Below, piece by piece: positions 51,200 to 59,785 of a DNA stretch of 64,000 nucleotides. The translations under genes and the position numbers were made by a program. The stretch comes from Amphiplicatus sp046296195. GTDB lineage: Bacteria > Pseudomonadota > Alphaproteobacteria > Caulobacterales > Parvularculaceae. The number at the start of each line of letters is the position of its first letter. Within the stretch, counting starts at the first letter, position 1. The stretch covers positions 186,001 through 250,000 of the forward strand of contig JBKBLR010000001.1 of NCBI GenBank assembly GCA_046296195.1, written 5' to 3'. The notes under the pieces were generated by a model that saw only the letters and a program-made list of their open reading frames with translations, did no database searches and was not told where the DNA came from.

Positions 51200-52061
51200 T
51201 CTCGCCCGTGACGTCCGCCTGCCGGTTGCGGCGCGCCGAAAGCTTGGTGAGGATCGCCGCCGCGGTCTCCTCGACCGATTTACGCGTCACGTCGATGACG
51301 GGCCAGCGGTGCTTGGCGTAAAGGCGCTTGGCGCGCAGCACCTCCGACCGGATGCTGTCAAGATCGGAATAGCCTTCGGCGTGCTCGGCCGCATTCATGC
51401 CCCCGAGCCGGCTCTGGCGGATCTGGGCCAGCCGTTCGGGGCTGGCGATGAGGCCGATCACAAGCGGGTTTTTGAGGCTTGTCAGCTCCGCCGGCGGATC
51501 GGCATGCGGCACCAGCGGGACGTTGGCGGCTTTGACGCCGCGATTGGCGAGATACATGCAGGTCGGGGTCTTGGACGTCCGGCTGACGCCGACGAGAACG
51601 ACATCAGCAGGCTCGAGGTCATAGGTCATCTGACCGTCGTCGTGGCTCAGCGTATAGTCGATCGCCGCGATGCGCCGGAAATAAGCGTCATCCATTTCAT
51701 GCTGCGCGCCGGCCTTGCGCGTCTGTTCAAGGCCGAGGAAATCGGAGAACGCCTCGATAAAGGGGTCGAGAACGGAGATCGCGGGCGTTTGCAGTTCCGA
51801 GCAGCGCGCTTCCAGCATCCGGCGCAGCTCCGGATTGACGACGGTGTAAAGAACAAGGCCTGGCGCATTCTCGATGTCAGCGAGAACGCGCTCCATCTGC
51901 GGCTTCGAGCGGATCAGCGCATAGATGTGCTCGAACGGATAGGCGCTGGCGAACTGCGACGTCACCGCCTTGAAAACCGCGTTCAACGTTTCGCCGGTCG
52001 AATCCGAAACAAGATGAACATGGAAATAGCTCGACGCTTTTTCAGCGAACGCGATCGTCAT
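51189..52061 (-). CDS. ppsR: Pyruvate, phosphate dikinase regulatory kinase/pyrophosphorylase (DUF299)
   Basis: A 290-residue protein of the DUF299 family. FHVHLVSDSTGETLNAV is its N-terminal signature and ADVVLVGVSRTSKTPTCMYLANRG its P-loop. These enzymes switch PEP synthase or pyruvate phosphate dikinase by ADP-dependent phosphorylation and Pi-dependent dephosphorylation. The ATG at 52061 gives the normal start. It is the first gene leftward from the putative replication origin, the position of its counterpart (RP001) in Caulobacter. Confidence 0.93.
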   Translation of the reverse strand: MTIAFAEKASSYFHVHLVSDSTGETLNAVFKAVTSQFASAYPFEHIYALIRSKPQMERVLADIENAPGLVLYTVVNPELRRMLEARCSELQTPAISVLDPFIEAFSDFLGLEQTRKAGAQHEMDDAYFRRIAAIDYTLSHDDGQMTYDLEPADVVLVGVSRTSKTPTCMYLANRGVKAANVPLVPHADPPAELTSLKNPLVIGLIASPERLAQIRQSRLGGMNAAEHAEGYSDLDSIRSEVLRAKRLYAKHRWPVIDVTRKSVEETAAAILTKLSARRNRQADVTGEIDE

Positions 52062-52485
52062 TTTGGCAGCGTCCTGTTGAGCATATGGGGAAACGCGGTG
52101 CAAAGAACGCCTGCATCAAGCGCAGGCCGCGCGCTTGTCAAAAACGCCCGGTTTTTTCGGCGCCGGCACCCGCCCGGCGCCCAAGGAGCGATGGAAAGCC
52201 AACAGCACACAGTGCGTCGTTGGCTCCGCCGGGGCGGCTGGGAAAAAGAATCCCCGAAAACGACTCGACAATCACGTTGTTTGTGCCTGCCCTGCAATTT
52301 CGCGCATAGTCGCGTCAGGCGCGCCCGATGCGCATATGGGGAAGCTGTGGGGAGGCGCGGGTGCAAATTGCGAGGAAAAGGCGTTTGCGGCTCTTTTTCC
52401 CCGAGACTCCCCATTAATACTTCCTTCATGATTCTTAAGAGAGTCTTAAAAGATCAAAGGGTCCTTCGCCAATGAGCCTGCGCTG
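52062..52485. other. Putative chromosomal replication origin (Cori-like) between ppsR and hemE
   Basis: In Caulobacter the origin lies between hemE and the DUF299 gene, which is the arrangement here. The 424 bases contain four copies of the weak DnaA W-box TCCCCA (or its complement) at 52086-52091, 52337-52342, 52348-52353 and 52408-52413; the first two lie in an exact repeat GCATATGGGGAA. Five GANTC methylation sites lie at 52248, 52262, 52405, 52430 and 52441. A perfect CtrA box is at 52435-52449, inside an A+T-rich stretch (about 52411-52460, roughly 70 % A+T) that could be the unwinding element. No strong DnaA box (TTATCCACA or TGATCCACA) was found. Confidence 0.7.
52435..52449 (+). promoter_or_regulatory. 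Perfect CtrA box between origin and hemE
   Basis: TTAA-GAGAGTC-TTAA, half-sites seven bases apart. It contains a GANTC site (52441-52445) and abuts another (52430-52434). It lies 37 bases upstream of hemE. In Caulobacter, CtrA binding in this position blocks replication initiation and the hemE-proximal promoter in swarmer cells. Confidence 0.75.
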
Positions 52486-53511
52486 ATGAAACCATTCCTT
52501 GCAGCCGCCTATGGAACCGCGCTTTCCCAGCCGCCGATCTGGCTGATGCGGCAGGCTGGCCGGTATCTGCCTGAATATCGCGCGGTGCGCGCAAAGGCGG
52601 GATCGTTCCTTGACCTTTGTTATGACTCGCAGATGGCAGCCGAAGTCACCCTTCAGCCCATCCGCCGCTTTGATTTCGACGCCGCCATCTTGTTCGCAGA
52701 CATCCTGCTCGTGCCGCACGCGCTCGGCCAGGACGTGTCCTTTGCGGAAGGCGAGGGGCCGCGGCTCAGCCCTGTCAAAACCATTGAAGATATTAAAGGA
52801 TTTCGGGATCGAGACATTCATCAGCGGCTCGCTCCGGTCTATGAGACCGTGCGCCTGGTGCGGGGGGCGCTCGGGCAGCAGAAGACTCTCATCGGCTTTG
52901 CCGGCGCGCCTTGGACCGTTGCCACATACATGATCGGCGGCGGAGCCCAGCGCGATCCCTCCGCCCTCCGCGCTGTCTGGTATGGCGACCCGTCCTTCGC
53001 CCAAGCGCTTATCGATCTCCTCGTTGACGCCACGGCGGATTATCTTCTTGCCCAGATCGCCGCTGGGGCCGAGGCCGTGCAGCTCTTCGACACCTGGGCG
53101 GGAGGACTCCCAGAACCGATCCTGAAAGCGGCCTGTCTCGATCCCGCGGCGGCAATCGCGAGGCGTGTGAAATCGAAGCACCCCGACGTGCCGGTCATCC
53201 TGTTTCCGAAAGGGGTAGGGCCAGCCGCCGCGGCCTTCGCAGGCCTGCCGGATTGCGACGTGATCGGGATCGATCACAGCCATCCTTGGGGCGAGGCGCG
53301 CCGGACCCTTTCCCCTCAGGCGACGGTGCAGGGCGGGCTCGACCCCATGCTGGTGGTCGCCGGCGGCAAGCGTCTCGATGAGGAAGCCCGCCGCCTCATC
53401 GAGACGTTCAAGGGCGTTCCTTACATCTTCAATCTCGGCCACGGCCTTACCCCCGATACGCCGCCGGAGAACGTCGCTCGGCTTGTCGAAATCGTGCGAG
53501 CGAACGGGTAG
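52486..53511 (+). CDS. hemE: Uroporphyrinogen decarboxylase
   Basis: A 341-residue enzyme of heme synthesis. PPIWLMRQAGRYLPEYR is the substrate-binding signature, FDFDAAILFADIL the conserved acidic loop, and GFAGAPWTVATYMI the second signature; Asp in FDTWAGG and His in LGHGL complete the active site. It converts uroporphyrinogen III to coproporphyrinogen III. It marks the right side of the origin region and precedes hemJ by six bases. Confidence 0.97.
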   Translation: MKPFLAAAYGTALSQPPIWLMRQAGRYLPEYRAVRAKAGSFLDLCYDSQMAAEVTLQPIRRFDFDAAILFADILLVPHALGQDVSFAEGEGPRLSPVKTIEDIKGFRDRDIHQRLAPVYETVRLVRGALGQQKTLIGFAGAPWTVATYMIGGGAQRDPSALRAVWYGDPSFAQALIDLLVDATADYLLAQIAAGAEAVQLFDTWAGGLPEPILKAACLDPAAAIARRVKSKHPDVPVILFPKGVGPAAAAFAGLPDCDVIGIDHSHPWGEARRTLSPQATVQGGLDPMLVVAGGKRLDEEARRLIETFKGVPYIFNLGHGLTPDTPPENVARLVEIVRANG

Positions 53512-53517
53512 GGCCTA

Positions 53518-53964
53518 ATGACCGCGTTCCTCGCCGGGCACTACCTGATCCTGAAAGCGCTCCACATCGCCGCTGTCATCGCCTGGATGGCCGGCATCAT
53601 GTATCTGCCGCGGCTCTTCATCTATCATCTCGAAAGCGCGCGGGGCGGGGAGGCCGAGGCCTTCTTCGTCAAGATGGAGCGCCGGCTTCTAAAAGGCATC
53701 ATGAACCCGGCCCTCATCGCGGTATGGCTGTTCGCGATCCTGATGCTGACCGCCAATCCGGCCCACCTCAAGGCGGGCTGGTTCCATGTGAAATTGCCGA
53801 TGGTCGTCGGCATCTCGGCGATCCATGGTTTCTACGCCGTGACCCAGAAGAAATTTGAGCGGGGCGAGCGCCCGAGCACGGGCCTCTTCTGGCGATGGAT
53901 GAACGAGGCGCCCTTCGCGCTGATGCTGGTCGCCGTCTTCATGGCGATCCTGAAGCCGTTTTGA
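53518..53964 (+). CDS. hemJ: Protoporphyrinogen oxidase HemJ
   Basis: A 148-residue membrane protein with four hydrophobic segments. LKALHIAAVIAWMAGIMYLPRLFIYH contains the conserved His and the WMAG-x-YLPRLFxYH motif of HemJ, and KLPMVVGISAIHGFY and RWMNEAP complete the family pattern. HemJ oxidises protoporphyrinogen IX at the inner membrane, and it directly follows hemE. Confidence 0.95.
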   Translation: MTAFLAGHYLILKALHIAAVIAWMAGIMYLPRLFIYHLESARGGEAEAFFVKMERRLLKGIMNPALIAVWLFAILMLTANPAHLKAGWFHVKLPMVVGISAIHGFYAVTQKKFERGERPSTGLFWRWMNEAPFALMLVAVFMAILKPF

Positions 53965-53982
53965 CGGCGGATCGGCCGACCA

Positions 53983-54010
53983 TTGACGCCGCCGCCGCTG
54001 AGCCTATATC
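53983..54010 (+). promoter_or_regulatory. Likely sigma-70-type promoter of rho
   Basis: TTGACG at 53983-53988 and TATATC at 54005-54010 are separated by 16 bases. It leaves a leader of about 120 bases before rho, a gene often autoregulated through its leader. The assignment rests on motif match only. Confidence 0.5.
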
Positions 54011-54139
54011 TCAGACATCCTGCCCGAGGCCGGCTCTGCTTCGCCTGAAGCGCTGATCCGCGCCCCCTTTGATCTCTCGCCAACTCTTCGAAGGCCCCCC
54101 CGGGGTCTTCCTTCACCCATTCGGAAAAGCGCGTTCGCC

Positions 54140-55423
54140 ATGTCGATCCCCAGCCAGATCTCCCTCGAAGAACTGAAGGGGAAATCCCCCGCTGACCTCC
54201 TCGCCTTCGCCGAGGAGCTCGAAGTCGAGAACGCCTCGACCATGCGCCGCCAAGACATGATGTTCGCGATTCTGAAGGAACTCGCCGACCGCGAAGTCGA
54301 GATCGCCGGCGGCGGCGTGCTCGAGGTGCTGCCTGACGGCTTCGGCTTCCTGCGCTCGCCGGAAGCGAATTACCTTCCGGGTCCGGACGACATCTACGTC
54401 TCGCCCTCGCAGATCCGGCGCTTCGCGCTCCGGACTGGAGACACGGTGATCGGCGAGATCAGGAGCCCCAAAGAGGGCGAGCGCTATTTCGCGCTTCTCA
54501 AGGTTTCGACGATCAATTTCGAGGACCCGGAAAAGGCGCGCCACAAGGTTCATTTCGACAACCTGACGCCGCTTTATCCGGACGAGCGCCTGAAGATGGA
54601 GATCGTTTCGCCGGACGACCCGAAGAAGAAGGACCTCACGGCCCGGGTCATCGACCTCGTGGCCCCGATCGGCAAGGGCCAGCGCTCGCTGATCGTCGCG
54701 CAGCCGCGCACCGGCAAGACTGTCATCCTTCAGAACATCGCACATTCGATCGAAGTCAATCACCCCGAATGCTATCTGATCGTTCTCCTCATCGACGAGC
54801 GCCCCGAAGAGGTTACCGATATGCAGCGCTCGGTCAAAGGCGAGGTGATCTCCTCGACCTTCGATGAGCCGGCGACGCGTCACGTCGCGGTCGCCGAAAT
54901 GGTGATCGAGAAAGCCAAGCGCCTCGTCGAACATGGCCGTGACGTCGTCATTCTGCTCGATTCGATCACGCGGCTGGGGCGCGCCTACAACACCGTGGTG
55001 CCGTCATCCGGCAAGGTGCTGACCGGCGGCGTCGACGCCAACGCGCTGCAGCGGCCGAAGCGCTTCTTCGGCGCCGCGCGCAACATCGAAGAGGGCGGGT
55101 CGCTGACGATCATCGCAACGGCGCTCATCGACACCGGGTCGAAGATGGACGAGGTGATCTTTGAAGAGTTCAAGGGCACCGGCAACTCCGAACTCGTCCT
55201 TGACCGAAAGGTCGCCGACAAACGCACCTTCCCGGCGATCGACATCGCCAAATCCGGCACGCGGAAGGAGGACCTCCTCGTGCCGAAGAACGAGCTGCAG
55301 AAAGTCTATGTGCTGCGCCGCATCCTCAACCCGATGGGCACGTCGGACGCCATCGACTTCCTGCTCGACAAGCTGCGCCAGACGAAGACCAACCAGGACT
55401 TCTTCGACTCGATGAACACCTGA
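54140..55423 (+). CDS. rho: Transcription termination factor Rho
   Basis: A 427-residue hexameric RNA helicase. The N-terminal helix bundle begins SLEELKGKSPADLLAFAEELE; the RNA-binding OB fold includes GVLEVLPDGFGFLRSPEANYLPGPDDIYVSPSQIRRF; Walker A is IGKGQRSLIVAQPRTGKT; Walker B is VVILLDSITRLGRAYN; the Q/R loops follow in GKVLTGGVDANALQRPKRFFGAARNIEEGGSLT. Length is normal. In relatives mnmE/mnmG follow; here convergent cyd genes do. Confidence 0.98.
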   Translation: MSIPSQISLEELKGKSPADLLAFAEELEVENASTMRRQDMMFAILKELADREVEIAGGGVLEVLPDGFGFLRSPEANYLPGPDDIYVSPSQIRRFALRTGDTVIGEIRSPKEGERYFALLKVSTINFEDPEKARHKVHFDNLTPLYPDERLKMEIVSPDDPKKKDLTARVIDLVAPIGKGQRSLIVAQPRTGKTVILQNIAHSIEVNHPECYLIVLLIDERPEEVTDMQRSVKGEVISSTFDEPATRHVAVAEMVIEKAKRLVEHGRDVVILLDSITRLGRAYNTVVPSSGKVLTGGVDANALQRPKRFFGAARNIEEGGSLTIIATALIDTGSKMDEVIFEEFKGTGNSELVLDRKVADKRTFPAIDIAKSGTRKEDLLVPKNELQKVYVLRRILNPMGTSDAIDFLLDKLRQTKTNQDFFDSMNT

Positions 55424-55429
55424 GGCGTC

Positions 55430-55585
55430 TCAGGGCGAGGGCAGCAACGCCTTCAGCGCATAGGCGGCGATTGCGACGACGGCGACGCTTGAGAGCGCGA
55501 TCGCGACGAACCAGCCGAGACGCGTCGCAAGTCCGCCTGGCGGATCGTGGGCCGGCGGCGGCGTCGGCTCAATGAGACGCGGCAT
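55430..55585 (-). CDS. DUF2474/CydX-like small subunit of bd oxidase
   Basis: A 51-residue protein, MPRLIEPTPPPAHDPPGGLA followed by one membrane helix (GWFVAIALSSVAVVAIAAYAL). DUF2474-type proteins of this size follow cydB in cyanide-insensitive oxidase operons, as here, where the ATG lies inside the end of cydB (17-base overlap). It is probably the small stabilising subunit. Its stop is six bases from the convergent rho stop, with a small hairpin (CCTGAG/CTCAGG) between them. Confidence 0.8.
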   Translation of the reverse strand: MPRLIEPTPPPAHDPPGGLATRLGWFVAIALSSVAVVAIAAYALKALLPSP

Positions 55586-56612
55586 GATAACCCTCGCCGT
55601 CCCGAACCTTGCCCCAGAAGAGGCGGTAGACATAAACGGTGTAGACGAGGATCACCGGCAGCATGACGGCGGCCCCGGCGAGCATCAGCGCGAGCGCATT
55701 GTCGCGCGCCGCGGTTTCCCAGATCGTGCGCGCGAACGGCACGTTGTAGGGGAAGAGCGATAGCGCCAGCCCCAGATAGCCGGTGACGAAAAGCCCGGCG
55801 GCGAGAAGGATCGGCCGCCAGTCGGGCGCTTTCGACGCCGCCTGCACGTCGCGCCACAGCCAGAGGACGAGTGCCAGCGCGGCGAGCGGCACCGGCGCGA
55901 GCGGCAGGGCCTTGGCGACATCGACATGGCTCATCGAGACGCCCCAGCGTTCGGTGACACGCGGGTCGATCGACAGCGTCGCGAGGCTCACCGCCGCCAT
56001 GGCGAGCGCCGTGGCGACGAGCGCGCGCCGCGCCCATTTGCGCGCGCCGACGCGCGTCGGATCCTCCGTCTTGAGGATCAGCCAGCAGGCGCCAAGGAGG
56101 ACGTAGCCGGCAATGACGGAAAGGCCGGTCAGAACCGAGAACGGCGTCAGCCAGTCGAGCGCTCCGCCCGCATAGGCCCGGTCCTCGACCGCGACGCCCT
56201 GCACGAAAGCGCCGAGGATTATCCCCTGCGCCATCGCCGCCGCGAGCGAGCCCCAGGCAAACGCCCCGTTCCAGAAGCGTTTCGTCAGCCGTCGGACGGC
56301 CTTGTGGCGGAACTCGAACGCGACGCCGCGGAAGATGAGCGCGGCGAGCATCAACAGCACCGGCAGATAGAACGCCGGCATCAGGATCGCATAGGCGAGG
56401 GGGAAGGCGGCGAAGAGCCCGCCGCCGCCGAGAACGAGCCAGGTTTCGTTGCCGTCCCAGACCGGCTCGATGGTGGCGGTCAGCCGCGAGCGCTCGGCCT
56501 CGTCATCGGCGAAGGCGGTGAGGATGCCGACGCCGAGATCGAAGCCGTCGAGCAGCACATAGAGCATGACGGCGAGGGCGATGAGGCCGGCCCAGATGAG
56601 GGGAAGATCCAT
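55569..56612 (-). CDS. cydB: Cytochrome bd-type ubiquinol oxidase subunit II
   Basis: A 347-residue integral membrane protein. LPLIWAGLIALAVMLYVLLDGFDLGVGIL and WDGNETWLVLGGGGLFAAFPLAYA are the CydB signatures. About eight to nine hydrophobic segments are visible. With CydA it reduces oxygen to water using ubiquinol. The ATG at 56612 gives the family start; the stop of cydA lies at 56624. Confidence 0.95.
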   Translation of the reverse strand: MDLPLIWAGLIALAVMLYVLLDGFDLGVGILTAFADDEAERSRLTATIEPVWDGNETWLVLGGGGLFAAFPLAYAILMPAFYLPVLLMLAALIFRGVAFEFRHKAVRRLTKRFWNGAFAWGSLAAAMAQGIILGAFVQGVAVEDRAYAGGALDWLTPFSVLTGLSVIAGYVLLGACWLILKTEDPTRVGARKWARRALVATALAMAAVSLATLSIDPRVTERWGVSMSHVDVAKALPLAPVPLAALALVLWLWRDVQAASKAPDWRPILLAAGLFVTGYLGLALSLFPYNVPFARTIWETAARDNALALMLAGAAVMLPVILVYTVYVYRLFWGKVRDGEGYHAASH

Positions 56613-56623
56613 GGCTGACCTCC

Positions 56624-58033
56624 TCACTCGGCCGGAACGGCGTGCGGCAGTTCCGCCGGATCGCCGACGGCGCCGAGCGGCGAGCCCGGCGCGCGCTTCG
56701 CTGTTTCGGGCGGCTCGGCCGGCGTATCGTCGAAGCCGCGAAGCGCGATGCGCGCCATATAGATGACGCCGGCGGTGAAAATGATTGCGTAGACGATCAT
56801 GAAGACGAGGAGGGAGGTCGCAACCTGCGCCGCCGAGACGGGCGCGACGCTCTCGGCGGTCCTCAGAACGCCATAGACGGTGTAGGGCTGGCGGCCGACT
56901 TCAGCGACGATCCATCCGGAGACGACCGCAAGAAAGCCCAGCGCCCCGCCTGGAACCGCCAGCCAATGGAACAGTCCGGGCCGGTCGAGCCGTCCCGCGC
57001 GCCAAAGCCAGAGCCCCCAGAAGCCGAGGGCGAGCATGCCGAGGCCTGCGCCGACCATCAGGCGGAACCCCCAGAAGGTGAGGAATACCGGCGGGCGATC
57101 GTCCTTCGCGAAGGCGTCGAGACCCTTTAGCGGTTTCTGCCCGCCGACGACGAAGTCGCCGAGGCCCGGGATTGCGATCTCGGCGATGTTGCGCTCGTTC
57201 TTCTCGTCAGGGATCGCAAAGAGGATCGTCGGCTGGCCTTCCTTCGTCGTCCACCAGCCTTCCATCGCGGCGACCTTGGCGGGCTGGTGATGATGCGCGA
57301 CCTCGCCGGACCAGTGGCCCGCCCAGATCTGGATCGGCATGAGGACCGCGAGCGTGCCCGCCGCCATGCGCATTTGCATGCGCGACGGTTCGGAGGTCCG
57401 CTCACGGAGCGTGAGCGCCGCGCCGGCGGCGAGGACGACCGCCGCTGTCGTGATATAGGCGCCCAGCATCATGTGGACGAAGCGCGACGGGAAACTCGGG
57501 TTGAAAATGACCTCGAGCCAGTTGGTGGCGTAAAAGCGCCCGTCGGCGTCGATCGCAAAGCCTGCCGGCGTCTGCATCCAGCTGTTGGCCGACAGGATCC
57601 AGAACGCCGAGATCGTGGTCCCGACGGCGACGGCGCAGGTGGCGATGAAATGGAGGCGCCGCCCCACGCGCTTCCAGCCGAACAGCATGACGCCGAGGAA
57701 CGTCGCCTCGAGGAAGAAGGCGGTCAGCACCTCATAGCCGAGGAGGGGCCCCATCACGCTGCCGGTTTTGTCAGCGAAAACGGACCAGTTCGTCCCGAAC
57801 TGGTAGCTCATCACGACCCCAGAGACGACGCCCATGGCGAAAGCGAGGGCGAAGATCTTCACCCAGTGGAGATAGAGCTTCAGGAAAACGTCGCGCTTCG
57901 TCTTCAACCACAGGCCTTCGCAGACGGCGAGAAAGGCTGCGAGCCCGATCGTGAAGGCCGGGAACAGGATGTGGAACGCGATGACGAAGGCGAACTGGAT
58001 GCGTGACAGCATCAGGGCGTCGAAATCCGGCAC
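56624..58033 (-). CDS. cydA: Cytochrome bd-type ubiquinol oxidase subunit I, cyanide-insensitive type
   Basis: A 469-residue heme subunit. ALMLSRIQFAFVIAFHILFPAFTIGLA contains the His ligand of heme b595; GHWSGEVAHHHQPAKVAAMEG opens the Q-loop, which is short, and GRQPYTVYGVLRTAESVAPV is typical of the CioA branch. A GTG at 58033 is taken as start because VPDFDALMLSRIQ matches the family N-terminus and GGAGA precedes it. The frame stays open 50 codons upstream without family similarity. No cydDC assembly genes are seen in the window. Confidence 0.93.
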   Translation of the reverse strand: MPDFDALMLSRIQFAFVIAFHILFPAFTIGLAAFLAVCEGLWLKTKRDVFLKLYLHWVKIFALAFAMGVVSGVVMSYQFGTNWSVFADKTGSVMGPLLGYEVLTAFFLEATFLGVMLFGWKRVGRRLHFIATCAVAVGTTISAFWILSANSWMQTPAGFAIDADGRFYATNWLEVIFNPSFPSRFVHMMLGAYITTAAVVLAAGAALTLRERTSEPSRMQMRMAAGTLAVLMPIQIWAGHWSGEVAHHHQPAKVAAMEGWWTTKEGQPTILFAIPDEKNERNIAEIAIPGLGDFVVGGQKPLKGLDAFAKDDRPPVFLTFWGFRLMVGAGLGMLALGFWGLWLWRAGRLDRPGLFHWLAVPGGALGFLAVVSGWIVAEVGRQPYTVYGVLRTAESVAPVSAAQVATSLLVFMIVYAIIFTAGVIYMARIALRGFDDTPAEPPETAKRAPGSPLGAVGDPAELPHAVPAE

Positions 58034-58051
58034 GGAAAGTCTCCAGCGCTG

Positions 58052-58065
58052 GCGATGTATATCAA
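58052..58065 (-). promoter_or_regulatory. FNR/Crp-type box candidate upstream of cydA
   Basis: The minus strand reads TTGAT-ATAC-ATCGC, which matches the FNR consensus TTGAT-N4-ATCAA in eight of ten positions. It lies only about 19 bases before the cydA start, too close for classical activation at -41.5. It could be a repressor site or chance. Confidence 0.3.
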
Positions 58066-58133
58066 TTCTGATGTGTTTCCTGCGCGGCGGCTGCAAGGCG
58101 CGGGGCGCCGCAGCGGCGATCCGCCGCGCGGGG

Positions 58134-59021
58134 TCATCGGCCGGCGGCGGGACAGGTGAGGCGAAGGCGGAACGGCCCCTCATCCCGCCCGGCGGCGGCG
58201 AGCGTCATAGCCTTAAGGCGGACGGGCCGGCCCTCGACGATCCTCGAATGCGGGCCCGCCCCTTCGCGCCAGACATGGAACTGCCCGTCTTTCGGCGCTG
58301 ACTGCGCAAAGAAGCGGACCTTTCCCGAGAAGGCGCGCTCGGGCGAAATCACGGCGGTCTTCGCCGGCGCGCGCTGGAACGAAGCGGCGGCGTCACGGAT
58401 GGCGGCCGGATCGTCCGCCTCGAGATAGATCAAGACCGCCGCGTCGCAGGCGTTCACAATCTCGACCGCGCGGCCGAGCACGAGAAGCCCGGCGACATTG
58501 TCTCCGAAGGCGTCCGCCTCCGCCTCGAGCTCTTGCTTGTCCGCGCCATATTGAGCGCCGGCGCAATAGGCTTCGCCGAATCGCGCCTTTTTTTCCGCAT
58601 GCTGAAGATGGTGCTTCATTTCATGCGCGAGCGTGACGCGAAGGGGCAGCGTCTGCCCCGGGTCGGCGAATTGCGCATCGAGCAGGATCACGCCGTCTTC
58701 GCAGGAGGTCGCGGCGAGCGGGCCGCGCGCGCGCTTCAGATCGCAAAGGCCGATCCTTGCGTCGTGAAACTCCCGCTCCATGAAAACCCCGAGCCGGATC
58801 AGCGCAGCAGCGGCCTCCGCGATCGGCGGGGCGTAGCGCGCAAAAGGCTCGGCGCGCGCGTCGCATTCGGCGAGGAGGGCGGGCGGCATTGCGTCGGCAG
58901 TCAGCGTTTCGGCCGCGGCGCTGGCCTGAAGCGAGGTCATGGCGGCGCAGATGAAGGGGATGAGAGGGCGCGGCGCGACGCGGCGCGTCAGTCGGCGTCG
59001 ATGCGGCCCTTTCGCCGTCAT
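58134..59021 (-). CDS. Exported zinc metallopeptidase-like protein
   Basis: A 295-residue protein with an N-terminal basic and hydrophobic segment ending ASAAAE, a likely signal peptide. LRVTLAHEMKHHLQHAE has the zinc motif H133-E-x-x-H137, and a third ligand is likely in KQELEAEADAFGD (Glu166/Glu168/Asp170), as in M48- and DUF4157-like peptidases. Several Cys (ECDAR, LCDLK, SCEDG, YCAG, NACDA, LTCPAAG) suggest disulfides. Its start overlaps the previous gene by four bases. Substrate unknown. Confidence 0.65.
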   Translation of the reverse strand: MTAKGPHRRRLTRRVAPRPLIPFICAAMTSLQASAAAETLTADAMPPALLAECDARAEPFARYAPPIAEAAAALIRLGVFMEREFHDARIGLCDLKRARGPLAATSCEDGVILLDAQFADPGQTLPLRVTLAHEMKHHLQHAEKKARFGEAYCAGAQYGADKQELEAEADAFGDNVAGLLVLGRAVEIVNACDAAVLIYLEADDPAAIRDAAASFQRAPAKTAVISPERAFSGKVRFFAQSAPKDGQFHVWREGAGPHSRIVEGRPVRLKAMTLAAAGRDEGPFRLRLTCPAAGR

Positions 59022-59782
59022 GGCCGTTCCCCAAGCGCCGCGTCGACCTTGGCGCGCAATTGCCGAGCTTCGCCGAGCGCGTTTCGGCTGATGAGGCCCG
59101 CGACGCGCATGGTCGACATCCAGTAGCGAAGCTCGCCCATGAGCGCTTCATCTCCCGCGATGCGCTCGACGATCGCCGCGGCGGCTGCATCGTCGAGCGG
59201 CGGCGCGCAATCGAGGAGGCGCTGGACATCGATGTCGGTGTCGTAGCACGTACGCCAGACATAGAGCTGGACAGCATGCGGAATCATGCCGCGCACATGC
59301 TCGCGATAGGCGGGACGCTCGCGCAAGGAGGGGTTGCGCGCGCTGATGTGATAGCGGCCGAGCTCGCCTCTCAGGCGGACATCGGCAATGAGACCGAGCG
59401 CGCCCGCGCTTTTCATTTCCTCATAGGTTGTCGCGACCGGCTCGAATTCCGCGAGCTGACTCGCCTGGAAGAAAGAAAGAAGAAGCTCCCATTTCGTCCG
59501 GTCGCCGGTTGCGCCGGTTTCGGCGTAGGCGAGCCCGGCCGCGCCATAGTCGCTCACCTTCGACCAGAAGGACAAACGGTCTTCCAGACTTGCGATGTCC
59601 GCATCGAGGTCAGCGCCGATGCGCTCGAGATAAGACCGCGCCGTCGCCCGGTCCTTGCGCACCTCGTTCCAGGTGTTGACCTGCAAGCCGAGAAAGACGC
59701 CGAGGACGACGATGACGAAGTCGATCGCGATCGCCGTCCATTCCTGCTTGCGGAAATGCGCGATGACGCGGCGCAGGATCAT
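59018..59782 (-). CDS. Hypothetical membrane-anchored protein, DUF6090-like
   Basis: A 254-residue protein with one N-terminal membrane helix (WTAIAIDFVIVVLGVFLGLQVNTWNEVRKDR). The helix followed by LGVFLGLQVNTWNE and SYLERIGADLDADIASLEDR is a pattern common to DUF6090-like proteins of marine bacteria. The rest is helical, with MKSAGALGLIADVRLRGELGRYH. Function unknown. It starts three bases after the vapC stop and overlaps the metallopeptidase gene. Confidence 0.6.
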   Translation of the reverse strand: MILRRVIAHFRKQEWTAIAIDFVIVVLGVFLGLQVNTWNEVRKDRATARSYLERIGADLDADIASLEDRLSFWSKVSDYGAAGLAYAETGATGDRTKWELLLSFFQASQLAEFEPVATTYEEMKSAGALGLIADVRLRGELGRYHISARNPSLRERPAYREHVRGMIPHAVQLYVWRTCYDTDIDVQRLLDCAPPLDDAAAAAIVERIAGDEALMGELRYWMSTMRVAGLISRNALGEARQLRAKVDAALGERP

Positions 59783-59785
59783 CGA

